Shown piece after piece: positions 56,044-64,000 of a DNA stretch of 64,000 nt. The notes under the pieces were generated by a model. The model made no database searches. It was not told where the DNA came from and saw only the letters and a program-made list of their open reading frames with translations. Origin of the DNA: Variovorax ginsengisoli (GTDB taxonomy: Bacteria; Pseudomonadota; Gammaproteobacteria; Burkholderiales; Burkholderiaceae_C); NCBI RefSeq assembly GCF_006438845.1, contig NZ_RCZJ01000002.1, positions 75,145-139,144 of the forward strand, written 5' to 3'. Position 1 is the first letter of the stretch. Each line of letters starts with the position of its first letter. A program made the translations under genes and the position numbers.

Positions 56044-58062
56044 TTACTGCTTGGCGCCCTTGCCCTTGTTGGCACCGTCGATGGCAGCTTTCGAGACCGG
56101 CTGACGCGCACGCTTCAAAACGTCCTGGCAATCAGCATCCTCGCCCGGTCCGGTCTCGATGGTGGCCGCCAACGCCAGCAAGGGGTTGATGGCACCGAGC
56201 GCCAACGCCGCCAGACCGCGCGCCGCGAGCGGCTGGATCTTGACGCCGCCCGAAGGCGACCCGAACGTGCCGCCGATGACCAGCGGCGTACGCAGCGACA
56301 GGATGCTCATGTCCTTCGGTTCCTGACGCACGACGAAATCCAGAGTCTCGTTCGCCAGATTGGCGCTGCCCTCGGCGTGGAAGACCGTGTCGGTGGTGTC
56401 GAACACCAGGCTGCGTCCGCTCATCACTCCCTTGTTGACGTCGAAGGCCACGGCAGCACAACGTAGCGTCACGTTGTTGTCGCCGCCCAGCAGAAACTTG
56501 ATGATCTCCGCGCCGTCGAGCCCCATGAACTCCAGCAGCAGGTTGCTGAACTGCCCTCGACCGGTGATGGCACTCACGTCGCCGGATGCACCGCCCAGCC
56601 AGCTCGCGACAGAATCCCCACGGCCCGAAAGATTGACCCGGCCGTCGAGACGGCCGAAGCTGGTACGCAGCGTCTCGACCTTGGGGATGAGCCGATTGAG
56701 CTGCATTGCGCGCACCTCGATAGAGGCGCGGATGTCAGCGGGCGTCTTGGTGGCATCGATCCGGATGGCACCGACCAATTTGCCCGAAGCCACGCCGAGG
56801 TCCAGTGGATCAAGCGTGAGCACGCTGTCCTGCAGTTTCACGTGCACACTCCCCTTGTCGAGCGGCAGCTCGCGCACATTGCGGATACGGTCCGCGGTGT
56901 AGCGCACATCGGCGTTCATGGCGCGCAGCCTCTCGAAGTCGAGCGTCGCCGTCGGAAGCACCTTTTCCGCGCCATTGCGCGTCGGCCGTTTGACCTGATC
57001 GACGCTGGGAGGCGGCGTCACGCCTTCCACGGCCTTGGCCGAGCGCGCCGTTGGCGGCAGGCCGATCAACGGACCCAGGTCGTCCATGTCCATCACCTGC
57101 GACTTCAACGCGCCCGACAGGCGCGGCACCTTCTGGCCTTGGTCGAACTGCATCTCACCGGCAATGTCGGACAGACCGAGTTTCCCCTTCATGTCCTTCA
57201 CTTCCCAAATTGCAGCGCGCTTGCCGACGCGTCCGCTCAATGCATAGGGCGACGTCTCGGGCAACGCAACGCCCAGCAGCTTGTACAAGTCGCCCAGGCT
57301 CTGACCTCGCAAGTCGAAACTCGCATCAATGCCATCAAGCCCGCTCAGACCAGCCACAGTGCCTGCTGCCTTCAGCTTGGTCTGTCCCGCTGTGGCATCG
57401 ATTTCCAGTGGAAAGGGCGGCTGGCCCTCGGCCTTCAGCTGCATCACGTTGCCTGTGCGCCCTTGTGCCGTCAGCGGCTGGCGCTGGTAGGTGCCCTTGA
57501 TGCGGTAGCTCAGCGGCATCTCACCCTTGCTGCTGTCGAAGTTCACGTCGGCGTGCAGGTCAACGCCCAGGTGCTTGGCGAGAAAATCGATGCTCCCGCC
57601 ATCGATCTGGATTTGGCCAATGGTCGGGACGGTGCCCTCGTCGGACGTATCTTTCCCGAGTGCCCAGGTGCGCTTTCCGTCCTGTTCCATCTGAAGGCCC
57701 ACCATGGGGGAGACGAGCATGAGTCGAGGAATGACGACTTCCCGCTTTATCAGAGGCCACAGCCGAATATCGACTTCCGCACGCTCGGCACGCACCAGAT
57801 AAGGGTCGCGCGCCCATGAGGGATTGGCAAATTCGATGCCGTCAAGCTTGACTGTGGCGCTTCGCCATCCCAAGTCGACATCCAGACGCCGGGTGATTTC
57901 GAACTTGCGCCCCGTCTTTTCGCTGACGTACCGATTGACCGGCTCACGGAGCCGATCCCAGGGAAAGAAGACAACGACCAACACCAACAAGAGCAACAGC
58001 GCGAGCAACGCGATGCCAATACGCAAGGCGAGCCGCTGGCTGCGGGTTGATGTGGCTTGCAT
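56044..58062 (-). CDS. AsmA family protein
   Basis: The 672-aa protein has an N-terminal membrane anchor (LRIGIALLALLLLLVLVVVF), then the AsmA start (LREPVNRYVSEKTGRKFEIT). The body of repeated beta-strand units has the late signature GGTFGSPSGGVKIQPL. AsmA-like proteins span the periplasm and are linked to lipid transport to the outer membrane. The inner ATG follows AAGGGA. A cysteine near the C-terminus (DADCQDVL) is typical of the family end. Confidence 0.88.
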   Translation of the reverse strand: MQATSTRSQRLALRIGIALLALLLLLVLVVVFFPWDRLREPVNRYVSEKTGRKFEITRRLDVDLGWRSATVKLDGIEFANPSWARDPYLVRAERAEVDIRLWPLIKREVVIPRLMLVSPMVGLQMEQDGKRTWALGKDTSDEGTVPTIGQIQIDGGSIDFLAKHLGVDLHADVNFDSSKGEMPLSYRIKGTYQRQPLTAQGRTGNVMQLKAEGQPPFPLEIDATAGQTKLKAAGTVAGLSGLDGIDASFDLRGQSLGDLYKLLGVALPETSPYALSGRVGKRAAIWEVKDMKGKLGLSDIAGEMQFDQGQKVPRLSGALKSQVMDMDDLGPLIGLPPTARSAKAVEGVTPPPSVDQVKRPTRNGAEKVLPTATLDFERLRAMNADVRYTADRIRNVRELPLDKGSVHVKLQDSVLTLDPLDLGVASGKLVGAIRIDATKTPADIRASIEVRAMQLNRLIPKVETLRTSFGRLDGRVNLSGRGDSVASWLGGASGDVSAITGRGQFSNLLLEFMGLDGAEIIKFLLGGDNNVTLRCAAVAFDVNKGVMSGRSLVFDTTDTVFHAEGSANLANETLDFVVRQEPKDMSILSLRTPLVIGGTFGSPSGGVKIQPLAARGLAALALGAINPLLALAATIETGPGEDADCQDVLKRARQPVSKAAIDGANKGKGAKQ

Positions 58063-58362
58063 GGACGGTCCCTTCGATCTCGGTGAAGCGAAAGCGACAG
58101 TCCGGGAGAGCACGGGTGCGACGCCTTCGAGCGTTTCTTAATGTAGGCCGGCGACACGCCATGGCGGGTCGGTGACGCGCCGCATCGGGCGTGGGCAGTG
58201 ACCTACGGAAAGGCCGAACCGGCGCACGTCAGAACGTGCTTACGCGCCGTTTCCCTCTGAGCTTGCACACGCGTGGACGCCACGCGATACGCTGCAACTC
58301 AGTTCCATTCGTCAGGCAGGCTGCACGCCTGACGACATGGCGCACAGGGAACGAGTCTCGGC

Positions 58363-58746
58363 ATGCATACAAGCTTGAAAACCTACATCGTCGAAGACAA
58401 CGTCACGATCCGAGAAAATCTGATCGGGACCCTCGAAGAACTCACCTCCATCGAGGCGGTTGGCTACGCTGAAGCCGAGAACGAAGCACGTGAGTGGCTA
58501 CACACGCATGGTCGCGAATGGGAACTGGCCATCGTCGACCTCTTCTTGAAACAGGGAAGCGGATTGGGCGTGGTGCAGGAATGCCTGCAGCGCGAGCCGC
58601 ATCAGAAGGTGGTGGTGCTGAGCAACTACGCCACACCCGACATCCGGAAGCGATGTGCGGAGTTGGGTGTGGATGCGGTGTTCGACAAATCCAACGAGAT
58701 CGATGCGCTGGTCGACTTCTGCATTGCGCAGGCAGCCTCCCGTTGA
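58363..58746 (+). CDS. Stand-alone response-regulator receiver protein
   Basis: The 127-aa protein is a receiver domain only. It has the acidic pocket VEDN, the phosphoacceptor Asp59 in IVDLFLK, and Lys109 in VFDKSNE. No output domain follows. It is CheY-sized and must work by protein contact. It lies near the NarL-type regulator and histidine kinase, which may phosphorylate it. It has no ribosome binding site stronger than GGGA some distance upstream. Confidence 0.85.
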   Translation: MHTSLKTYIVEDNVTIRENLIGTLEELTSIEAVGYAEAENEAREWLHTHGREWELAIVDLFLKQGSGLGVVQECLQREPHQKVVVLSNYATPDIRKRCAELGVDAVFDKSNEIDALVDFCIAQAASR

Positions 58747-58828
58747 CAGCCTGCCTCCAAGCCCAGGGCACCTCGCCCAAATCGCTTCGTGCCACCCTGC
58801 GCAGGATGATCACGAAGCCGGCGGTGTC

Positions 58829-59461
58829 TCAATCGATCAACTTGTTCTTCAGCGCGTAATACGTCAGATCGCTGTTCGAAGACAGGTTCATTTTCTCCAT
58901 CAGCCGCGTGCGGTAGGTGCTGACTGTCTTCACGGACAGAGACAACGTCTTCGCGATGTCGCCGGCGGTCTCGCCCTTCGCGAGCTTCAGAAACACCTGA
59001 AACTCACGTTCCGATAACTGCTCGTGCGGCGCGGCGTCATCCTTGCGGTCAAGTTGACGTGCCAGCAGTTCGGCGACAGCCGGCGTGATGTAACGGCGGC
59101 CCAGCGAGATGGTCCGGATCGCGTTGACAATCTCCATCGGTTCGCATTCCTTGTTGAGATAGCCGCTCGCGCCCTGACGAATCAGGTTCATCGCGTAGTG
59201 CTCCTCGGGGTACCCGCTGAGGATGAGGATGCCGACATCCGGTGCCTTGGCACGGATCATGGCCAGTGCGTCGATGCCGCTTTGTCCGGGCATCGAAAGA
59301 TCCATCACCAACACGTCGAGCTCGGTGGTGCGCACCAGTTCGATGGCCTCCCGGCCCGTGCCGGCTTCGCCGACAACGCGCAAATCCACGTGCTCCGAGA
59401 AAAACTGGCGCAAGCCGGACCGCACGATGGCGTGGTCATCCACAATTCCGATCTTGATCAT
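58829..59461 (-). CDS. NarL/FixJ-type response regulator
   Basis: The 210-aa regulator has a receiver (VDDH, Asp54 in VMDLSMPG, Lys104) and a LuxR-type helix-turn-helix (LSEREFQVFLKLAKGETAGD, then IAKTLSLSVKTVSTYRTRLM). It is divergent from the histidine kinase gene with a gap of about 100 bases and is its likely partner. The family activates transcription after phosphorylation. Target genes are unknown. Confidence 0.93.
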   Translation of the reverse strand: MIKIGIVDDHAIVRSGLRQFFSEHVDLRVVGEAGTGREAIELVRTTELDVLVMDLSMPGQSGIDALAMIRAKAPDVGILILSGYPEEHYAMNLIRQGASGYLNKECEPMEIVNAIRTISLGRRYITPAVAELLARQLDRKDDAAPHEQLSEREFQVFLKLAKGETAGDIAKTLSLSVKTVSTYRTRLMEKMNLSSNSDLTYYALKNKLID

Positions 59462-59565
59462 CTGTTACCTTCTTTGTTGTCGCGCTTCGTGCGTCGCAAT
59501 ATGCAGACCCCTGGTCGGCATCGATTATTCCCGAATTTGATTGTCAGGCATCTCGCGGAGACCTC

Positions 59566-60930
59566 ATGCGTTGGTTAGCTTTCCCGAAGATGGCTTTGAG
59601 CCTGGCCCTGGCCACCCTGGCCGCGGTGGCGCTCGTGGGCATCAACGAGGCCGGCTACCGCCAATCGAACCGCGCGCTGGCTGAAGTCGGCGAGGCGCAA
59701 CGAATGCGTTTCGCGCTCACTATGCTTCTGCAGAGCGTGGTGGATGCCGAGACGGGACAGCGCGGCTACCTTCTGACAGGCGAATCGCAATACCGTGAGC
59801 CCTATGACAGCGCGGTAAGGCAGGTGGACGGCCACCTCGCCGTGCTGCGCAGGCTCTACGCCGAACATCCTGAAGACAGCAGTCGCGTGGCGACCCTTTC
59901 GAAGCATGTTGCACGCAAGCTCGCTGAGATGGACATGAGCGTGCGGCTTCGCCAAATGGGCAACGACGACGCGTGGAAGTTCGTCATCACCACCGACGTG
60001 GGACGCGAGGAAATGGAAGCGATCCGAACAGAGGCCCAGGCCTTGATGGTTGGAAGCGACACCGCGCTGGCCAACGGCCGGATCCTGATCGCCAAGTCGC
60101 TACAACTTGCTCGACTCGGCATCGCCATCGTCGCACTGGCGGCACTGCTCGCCTTCTATCTGTACTTGCGGCAGACGCACGCGCTGCGCTCGGCCGGCGA
60201 GCGGCAGCAGGCCGCATTGCAGCGCGAACGCAACGCGCTGGAAATCGACGTGCGGGAACGCACATCGACGCTGGCCGAACTTGCCACGCACCTGCAGGAA
60301 GTCCGAGAGTCGGAACGCGGCTATCTGGCGCGTGAGCTGCATGACGAACTGGGTTCGCTCCTTACGGCCGCCAAACTCGACGTGGCTCGGCTGAAGTCTC
60401 GCCTGACCGATTCGCCAGACGCGGCCGAACGGCTGCAACATCTCACGGAGCTGCTCAACAGCGGCATCGCGCTGAAGCGGCGAATCATCGAAGATCTTCG
60501 GCCCTCGTCATTGTCCAACCTCGGACTCGTGGCGTCACTCGAGATCCTTGGGCGGGAGTTCGCCGATCGATCAGGCCTGCGAGTAGAGATGGCACTCGAG
60601 CCCGTCGTGCTCGACGAGGCGCACCAGCTCACCGTCTACCGAATGGTGCAAGAAAGCCTCACCAACATCGCGAAGTATGCAGAGGCGTCCGAAGCGACCA
60701 TCGTGATGAAGGATTACGGCAACCATGTGATCGTCGAGGTCGCCGACAATGGCAAAGGCTTCGATACCCAACGTACGCCGGCCGCGACGCACGGTCTATC
60801 GGGCATGCGCCATCGTGTGGAAACCGCCCAGGGCAAGCTGACCGTTGCCTCGACGCCCGGCAACGGCACGCGCCTGACAGCCATGCTCCCATCGCGTCCT
60901 AGCTCGGCTGAGGCGCCGCGACGGCGCTGA
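59566..60930 (+). CDS. Histidine kinase with CHASE3 sensor
   Basis: The 454-aa kinase has a first membrane segment (MALSLALATLAAVALVGINE) and a periplasmic CHASE3-type domain (VVDAETGQRGYLLTGESQYR). A second membrane segment (LGIAIVALAALLAFYLYL) and a coiled coil follow. The HisKA_3 box is RELHDELGSLLTAAKL and the ATPase end is VADNGKGFD. This is the NarX/DegS group of kinases that pair with NarL-type regulators. The ligand is unknown. Confidence 0.92.
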   Translation: MRWLAFPKMALSLALATLAAVALVGINEAGYRQSNRALAEVGEAQRMRFALTMLLQSVVDAETGQRGYLLTGESQYREPYDSAVRQVDGHLAVLRRLYAEHPEDSSRVATLSKHVARKLAEMDMSVRLRQMGNDDAWKFVITTDVGREEMEAIRTEAQALMVGSDTALANGRILIAKSLQLARLGIAIVALAALLAFYLYLRQTHALRSAGERQQAALQRERNALEIDVRERTSTLAELATHLQEVRESERGYLARELHDELGSLLTAAKLDVARLKSRLTDSPDAAERLQHLTELLNSGIALKRRIIEDLRPSSLSNLGLVASLEILGREFADRSGLRVEMALEPVVLDEAHQLTVYRMVQESLTNIAKYAEASEATIVMKDYGNHVIVEVADNGKGFDTQRTPAATHGLSGMRHRVETAQGKLTVASTPGNGTRLTAMLPSRPSSAEAPRRR

Positions 60931-61103
60931 CGCTTCTCTCCTACGAGGGCAGCCCGTGGCTGCTGACAGGGCGTTGTCGTGCAGCCCATTAACTTCTTTA
61001 CATCCTTGTCATCTCGGCAAATTTCGCAGCCCTCCGGCAACGTGGCGATGGCCGCTACGACGAGTTGTACAGCGCATTTAACCTCCCCTGAAAGGACACT
61101 TCC

Positions 61104-61478
61104 ATGAACGCCAAAACTGCATCGCAACTCGCCGACGACGTGAACAAGACCGCCAGCGATGCGATCGATTCAAGCCGCGCTTATGCCCAGAACGCCGTGA
61201 ACGCAGCGGGCGAAAAGGTCCGCGATCTGCGCCGTGAAGCCGAACCGACGGTAGAGCAAATTGCAGCTCGCGTGCAGCAAGCTGTACAGCGTGGGCTCGA
61301 CGCCGCATCGACGACGAGCGCACGCGCGCAACGACGCCTCGAGCAGGCCGCAGACGTGACTGGCCGGTACATCTCCGACCAACCGGTCCGTTCTGTGCTG
61401 ATTGCAGCAGCAGCTGGTGCAGCCATTACGGCACTGATCGTTCTGGCAAGCCGCCGGAGCAGCCGCGACGATTATTGA
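61104..61478 (+). CDS. DUF883-like ribosome/stress-associated membrane protein
   Basis: The 124-aa protein is a long amphipathic helix (ASQLADDVNKTASDAIDSSR) followed by a C-terminal membrane segment (VRSVLIAAAAGAAITALIVL). This layout matches the DUF883/ElaB-YqjD group, which anchors to the inner membrane and is tied to stationary-phase stress. AAAGGA lies eight bases before the ATG. A strong terminator follows. Confidence 0.8.
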   Translation: MNAKTASQLADDVNKTASDAIDSSRAYAQNAVNAAGEKVRDLRREAEPTVEQIAARVQQAVQRGLDAASTTSARAQRRLEQAADVTGRYISDQPVRSVLIAAAAGAAITALIVLASRRSSRDDY

Positions 61479-61516
61479 GACAGCGAGGCCTGTTGCAGGC
61501 CTCTCCGCTCGGTATG

Positions 61517-61545
61517 AAAAAGCCCGGACTTGCCGGGCTTTTTTA
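61517..61545 (+). terminator. Rho-independent terminator after the DUF883-like gene
   Basis: AAAGCCCGG-ACTTG-CCGGGCTTTTTT forms a nine-base stem with a five-base loop and a U tract. The A run on the other side means it could also end transcription coming from the minus strand CsbD gene. Confidence 0.9.
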
Positions 61546-61616
61546 TGTGCAGGTTTTCAACCGAGCGAGGCAACCGGCGCGATCGCCGGTTTGCATTCTT
61601 TTTTTAGCTGCCGCAC

Positions 61617-61814
61617 TCAGAGCTTGTCCGCACCACTCTTGATGGCATCCTTGGCTTTTTCCTTGACATCGCCGTAGGTGCTCTGCACCTTGCCGGATGC
61701 CTGATCGGCAACGCCCTTCGCTTCCAGCGACTCGTTGCCGGTGGCGCGGCCTGCCACTTCCTTGACCTTGCCCTTGGCTTGATCCACGCGGCCCGCGACT
61801 TGATCCTTGTTCAT
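61617..61814 (-). CDS. CsbD family stress protein
   Basis: The 65-aa hydrophilic protein starts MNKDQVAGRVDQAKGKVKEV, the CsbD signature, and repeats the GKVK/EKAK pattern to the end. Such proteins are induced by general stress and probably disordered. Function is unknown. It converges with the DUF883-like gene and shares the terminator between them. Confidence 0.9.
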   Translation of the reverse strand: MNKDQVAGRVDQAKGKVKEVAGRATGNESLEAKGVADQASGKVQSTYGDVKEKAKDAIKSGADKL

Positions 61815-61936
61815 GGTATTGACCTTTCAGATGGGTTCGAGAACAGCGATTCGACGAATCACCTGAAGGGAATGTGCAGCGCTTGGGGCGGCTGAAGGTG
61901 CCGCAGTTGCCGCGAGCCGGCGTAGGACGATGCAGC

Positions 61937-62764
61937 TCAGGCGCTGACGATCCAGCCCTCGATCGGGTCGAGGTCGGCCGGCAACCCATAGCCGTGGCCG
62001 ATGTGACGGGGCTGAACCAGTCCCCATGCCGCCTGCACCATGCACAGCACTGCATCGAGCGCGTCGCCGCGTGCATCTGCGAGCAGCCTGTCGCGCTGCG
62101 AGTGCGTGAGCGACAGCCGCAGGGCTAGGCGCGTTGCGCCGCGCTCGAGCGCAGACAGCAGGTCGGCGCGGGCCACCCAGCGCGCCGTATCCTGCTTCGC
62201 CACGTCGTCGCTTTTGTAGCTGCGCCGACCCACCAGTTCACGCGCCAACAAGCCGGGGTAGGCCTCCAGCGCGATGCGTGTCGCTTCGGGCGCGCCAACA
62301 TGCAAGCCTGGCAGCGTCGCGCCAGCCGCCACCAGACGAGGAACACCTGCGTGCAACATGAAGGCAACCGGTGGATTGACCCATTTCATCGATGGGCTGG
62401 AGCCGGCGGGGCCGTCGGTGATGCGATGCGCGAACTTGCCGCCGACTGGACGAGCGGCACAGAACCCCGCGAAGGCCGACCGTATCTCCTCGCGGCTGAG
62501 ACCGGCATAGTGCTCGATCAGCGCATTCCATTGGGTCGGCCAGCCGAGCTGCTCGACGAGTTCGCGCGGCAATCCGAAAGGAAGGTCGAATCCTCCCACC
62601 CAGGCAGGGGTGTCATGCAGCCATTGGCCCCAGGCGTCGAGTGTGCTGAAGCTCAGCAGCTGCGACAGCGTTACTCGGCCACCACGCGCATGGCCGAGCG
62701 CGATGACGATCGGCTTTCGCGCGCTCGGGGCACTGGAAAAGTCGCAGCCCACCAGCAGCGTCAT
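61937..62764 (-). CDS. DUF429 domain protein
   Basis: The 275-aa protein has the DUF429 layout, an RNase H-like fold: an N-terminal LLVGCDFSSAPSARKPIVIA with an acidic position, VGGFDLPFGLPRELVEQLGW, and a late ALEAYPGLLARELVG plus DALDAVLCMVQAAW. The ATG is six bases inside a TTG alternative. It may be a nuclease, but no activity is proven. It follows the EamA gene by 13 bases on the same strand. Confidence 0.75.
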   Translation of the reverse strand: MTLLVGCDFSSAPSARKPIVIALGHARGGRVTLSQLLSFSTLDAWGQWLHDTPAWVGGFDLPFGLPRELVEQLGWPTQWNALIEHYAGLSREEIRSAFAGFCAARPVGGKFAHRITDGPAGSSPSMKWVNPPVAFMLHAGVPRLVAAGATLPGLHVGAPEATRIALEAYPGLLARELVGRRSYKSDDVAKQDTARWVARADLLSALERGATRLALRLSLTHSQRDRLLADARGDALDAVLCMVQAAWGLVQPRHIGHGYGLPADLDPIEGWIVSA

Positions 62765-62777
62765 CGACAAGGAAACC

Positions 62778-63659
62778 TCATCCCAGCGCCAGCGCGATCA
62801 CGCCGACCGCGATGAAGCAGGCCCCGACCAGACGCAAGACACGATCACCCTCGCGCAGCAGATGCCCACCGATCAGCGCCGCGAACAGCATGGAAACTTC
62901 CCGCGCCGGCGCCACATGGGAAATCGGCGCTTGCTGCACCGCGTAGAGCACCAGCACATAAGACACGGGGCTGATGACGGCAACCACCATCGCGTACTTC
63001 CACTGTTCGCGCCAGAGCCGGGCCGTGGTCGGTCGGTCGCGCAAGGCCGCGGGCAGGAGCAGCGCCACGCGCACGAGATTGCCGAAATAGTCGAGCAGGA
63101 TGGGCGACATTGCCAGGAACTTCACCGCATAGCTGTCGACCACGGTGTATGCCGCGATGAAGGTGCCCGTGAGGATGCCGTACCGAATGCCCTTGTGCAC
63201 GCGCTCTCGCTGCACCGCGTCTTGCGGCCCCCGCCAAAGCCGCGGTCCGCCGGCCACCAGGAACACGCCCAACACCACCCCGACGATGCCGGACATCCCG
63301 ATCAGGCTGATGCGCTCGCCGAGAAACAGGATCGCCACCAGCGACGACAGCAACGGTCCTGAGCCGCGCGCGAGCGGGTAGACGACGGTCAGGTCCGACT
63401 TGCGGTAGCCACGCAACAACGTCACGTAATACACCACGTGCAACACGCCGCTCAGCACGACGAAACCCCATTCCTTGGCGCCCCACTGCGGCACGACGCG
63501 CCACCCGAGCGCGATGCCGACCGGCGCCCACACAAGCATCATCAACACGCCGCTCTGGAACGCAAATCTTGCATCGCCGTTGGCCTTCTTGGCCGCGATG
63601 TTCCAACTGGCATGGATGACCCCGGCCAGCAGGATCAGTGCGAACGCGGAAAGGGGCAC
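62778..63659 (-). CDS. EamA/DMT family transporter
   Basis: The 293-aa inner-membrane protein has about ten hydrophobic segments in two EamA repeats. The first includes FALILLAGVIHASWNIAAKK and the second ILTGTFIAAYTVVDSYAVKF. The GTG start has no good ATG alternative. Members export or import small metabolites. The substrate is unknown. It lies 25 bases after the BLUF gene and 13 bases before the DUF429 gene, so the three may be one unit. Confidence 0.88.
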   Translation of the reverse strand: MPLSAFALILLAGVIHASWNIAAKKANGDARFAFQSGVLMMLVWAPVGIALGWRVVPQWGAKEWGFVVLSGVLHVVYYVTLLRGYRKSDLTVVYPLARGSGPLLSSLVAILFLGERISLIGMSGIVGVVLGVFLVAGGPRLWRGPQDAVQRERVHKGIRYGILTGTFIAAYTVVDSYAVKFLAMSPILLDYFGNLVRVALLLPAALRDRPTTARLWREQWKYAMVVAVISPVSYVLVLYAVQQAPISHVAPAREVSMLFAALIGGHLLREGDRVLRLVGACFIAVGVIALALG

Positions 63660-63684
63660 GGGCGCGCGAGCGAACCGCGAGGGC

Positions 63685-64000
63685 TCAGTTGCGTCCGACG
63701 ATGGCGGCGGTGGCCATCAGCTCTTCGAGCAGCGCCAGCGAGACCTTGCCGGACACGGCGTAAGGATCAAGCTCAGGGCGTTCGGAATAGCGCAATAACG
63801 TAGCGGCATGGACCTTGGTGAGATGCACCTGACCCATGGTCCAGCCGCCGAAGCGCCGCTCGGCGATCTCTTCGTAATGCAGCAGGACGACATCCTTGTG
63901 CCGCGGGTCTTTCTGGATGTGCCCGTACAACTCGCTCACCGCCATCCGCCCACCTTCGATCGCCTGCAGGAAGATGCCAGCGCCGTAGCAGAGGATGCCG
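63685..64000 (-). CDS. BLUF-domain blue-light sensor, C-terminal part (cut by window end)
   Basis: The visible 104 residues read GILCYGAGIFLQAIEGGR, then VSELYGHIQKDPRHKDVVLL and EEIAERRFGGWTMG. This is the second half of a BLUF domain, which binds FAD and senses blue light. The Gln in FLQAIEG and the Trp/Met in GWTMG match the flavin-switch positions. The start is beyond the window. A short C-terminal tail without an output domain suggests a short BLUF protein. Confidence 0.85.
   Translation of the reverse strand, partial: GILCYGAGIFLQAIEGGRMAVSELYGHIQKDPRHKDVVLLHYEEIAERRFGGWTMGQVHLTKVHAATLLRYSERPELDPYAVSGKVSLALLEELMATAAIVGRN

Overview
The window looks like chromosomal DNA of a high-GC betaproteobacterium of the order Burkholderiales, most likely the family Comamonadaceae and plausibly Variovorax-like. 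This is inferred from gene content: the DUF3460-scpA-panB-panC run, the secB-grxC-rhodanese run, gpmA-S41 protease-ThiF, and the formate dehydrogenase block with DUF3305/DUF3306. It is also inferred from recurrent TAAAAT-type -10 boxes just upstream of starts. No 16S rRNA or tRNA gene was found, so the genus is a guess.

Positions 1 to about 17,200 are an accessory, decaying region. It opens with the end of an IS30-family transposase. It also holds a PhoD-type phosphatase, a three-gene operon (98-aa protein, DUF6502, DUF5666 lipoprotein) behind a palindromic site, an orphan hydratase, an alpha/beta hydrolase, a predicted outer-membrane protein and several small orphan genes with good ribosome binding sites. 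Wreckage lies between them: a tyrosine-recombinase fragment, a short-chain dehydrogenase remnant, a TonB-dependent receptor with two frameshifts and a stop, an AraC-type remnant and a truncated tandem copy of a LysE-family exporter. Several short imperfect repeats recur across this stretch.

From 17,967 to 23,580 lies a selenium cluster. selD diverges from a PhnD/PhnC/PhnE/PhnE-type ABC transporter whose last gene overlaps mnmH (selU). The natural reading is selenium oxyanion uptake, selenophosphate synthesis and 2-selenouridine formation in tRNA. A stress protein, a methyltransferase, a P-loop protein and an aldo/keto reductase follow.

From 27,330 to 44,791 is a formate oxidation locus, mostly on the minus strand. 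It has a Tat-type molybdenum/tungsten formate dehydrogenase (fdhA, fdhB, fdhC with two small partners and a Tat-target peptide) and an accessory operon (DUF3305, DUF3306, polyferredoxin-like protein, TorD-type chaperone). A second operon follows (ApbC, FdhF/YdeP-like oxidoreductase, small winged-helix protein, FdhD). Then come YceH and an isocitrate dehydrogenase-like enzyme. A GAF gene and an FHA gene run the other way between the two formate operons. The catalytic residue of fdhA is Cys, not selenocysteine, so selD here most likely serves tRNA modification.

From 44,897 onward the genes are mostly housekeeping: metG, a BamE-like lipoprotein, scpA, panB/panC, gpsA, secB, grxC, gpmA, a C-terminal processing protease, a ThiF/MoeB protein and an AsmA protein. 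They are followed by a signalling group (stand-alone receiver, NarL-type regulator, CHASE3 histidine kinase), stress proteins (DUF883-like, CsbD), a DUF429 protein, an EamA transporter and the C-terminal part of a BLUF photoreceptor cut by the window end.
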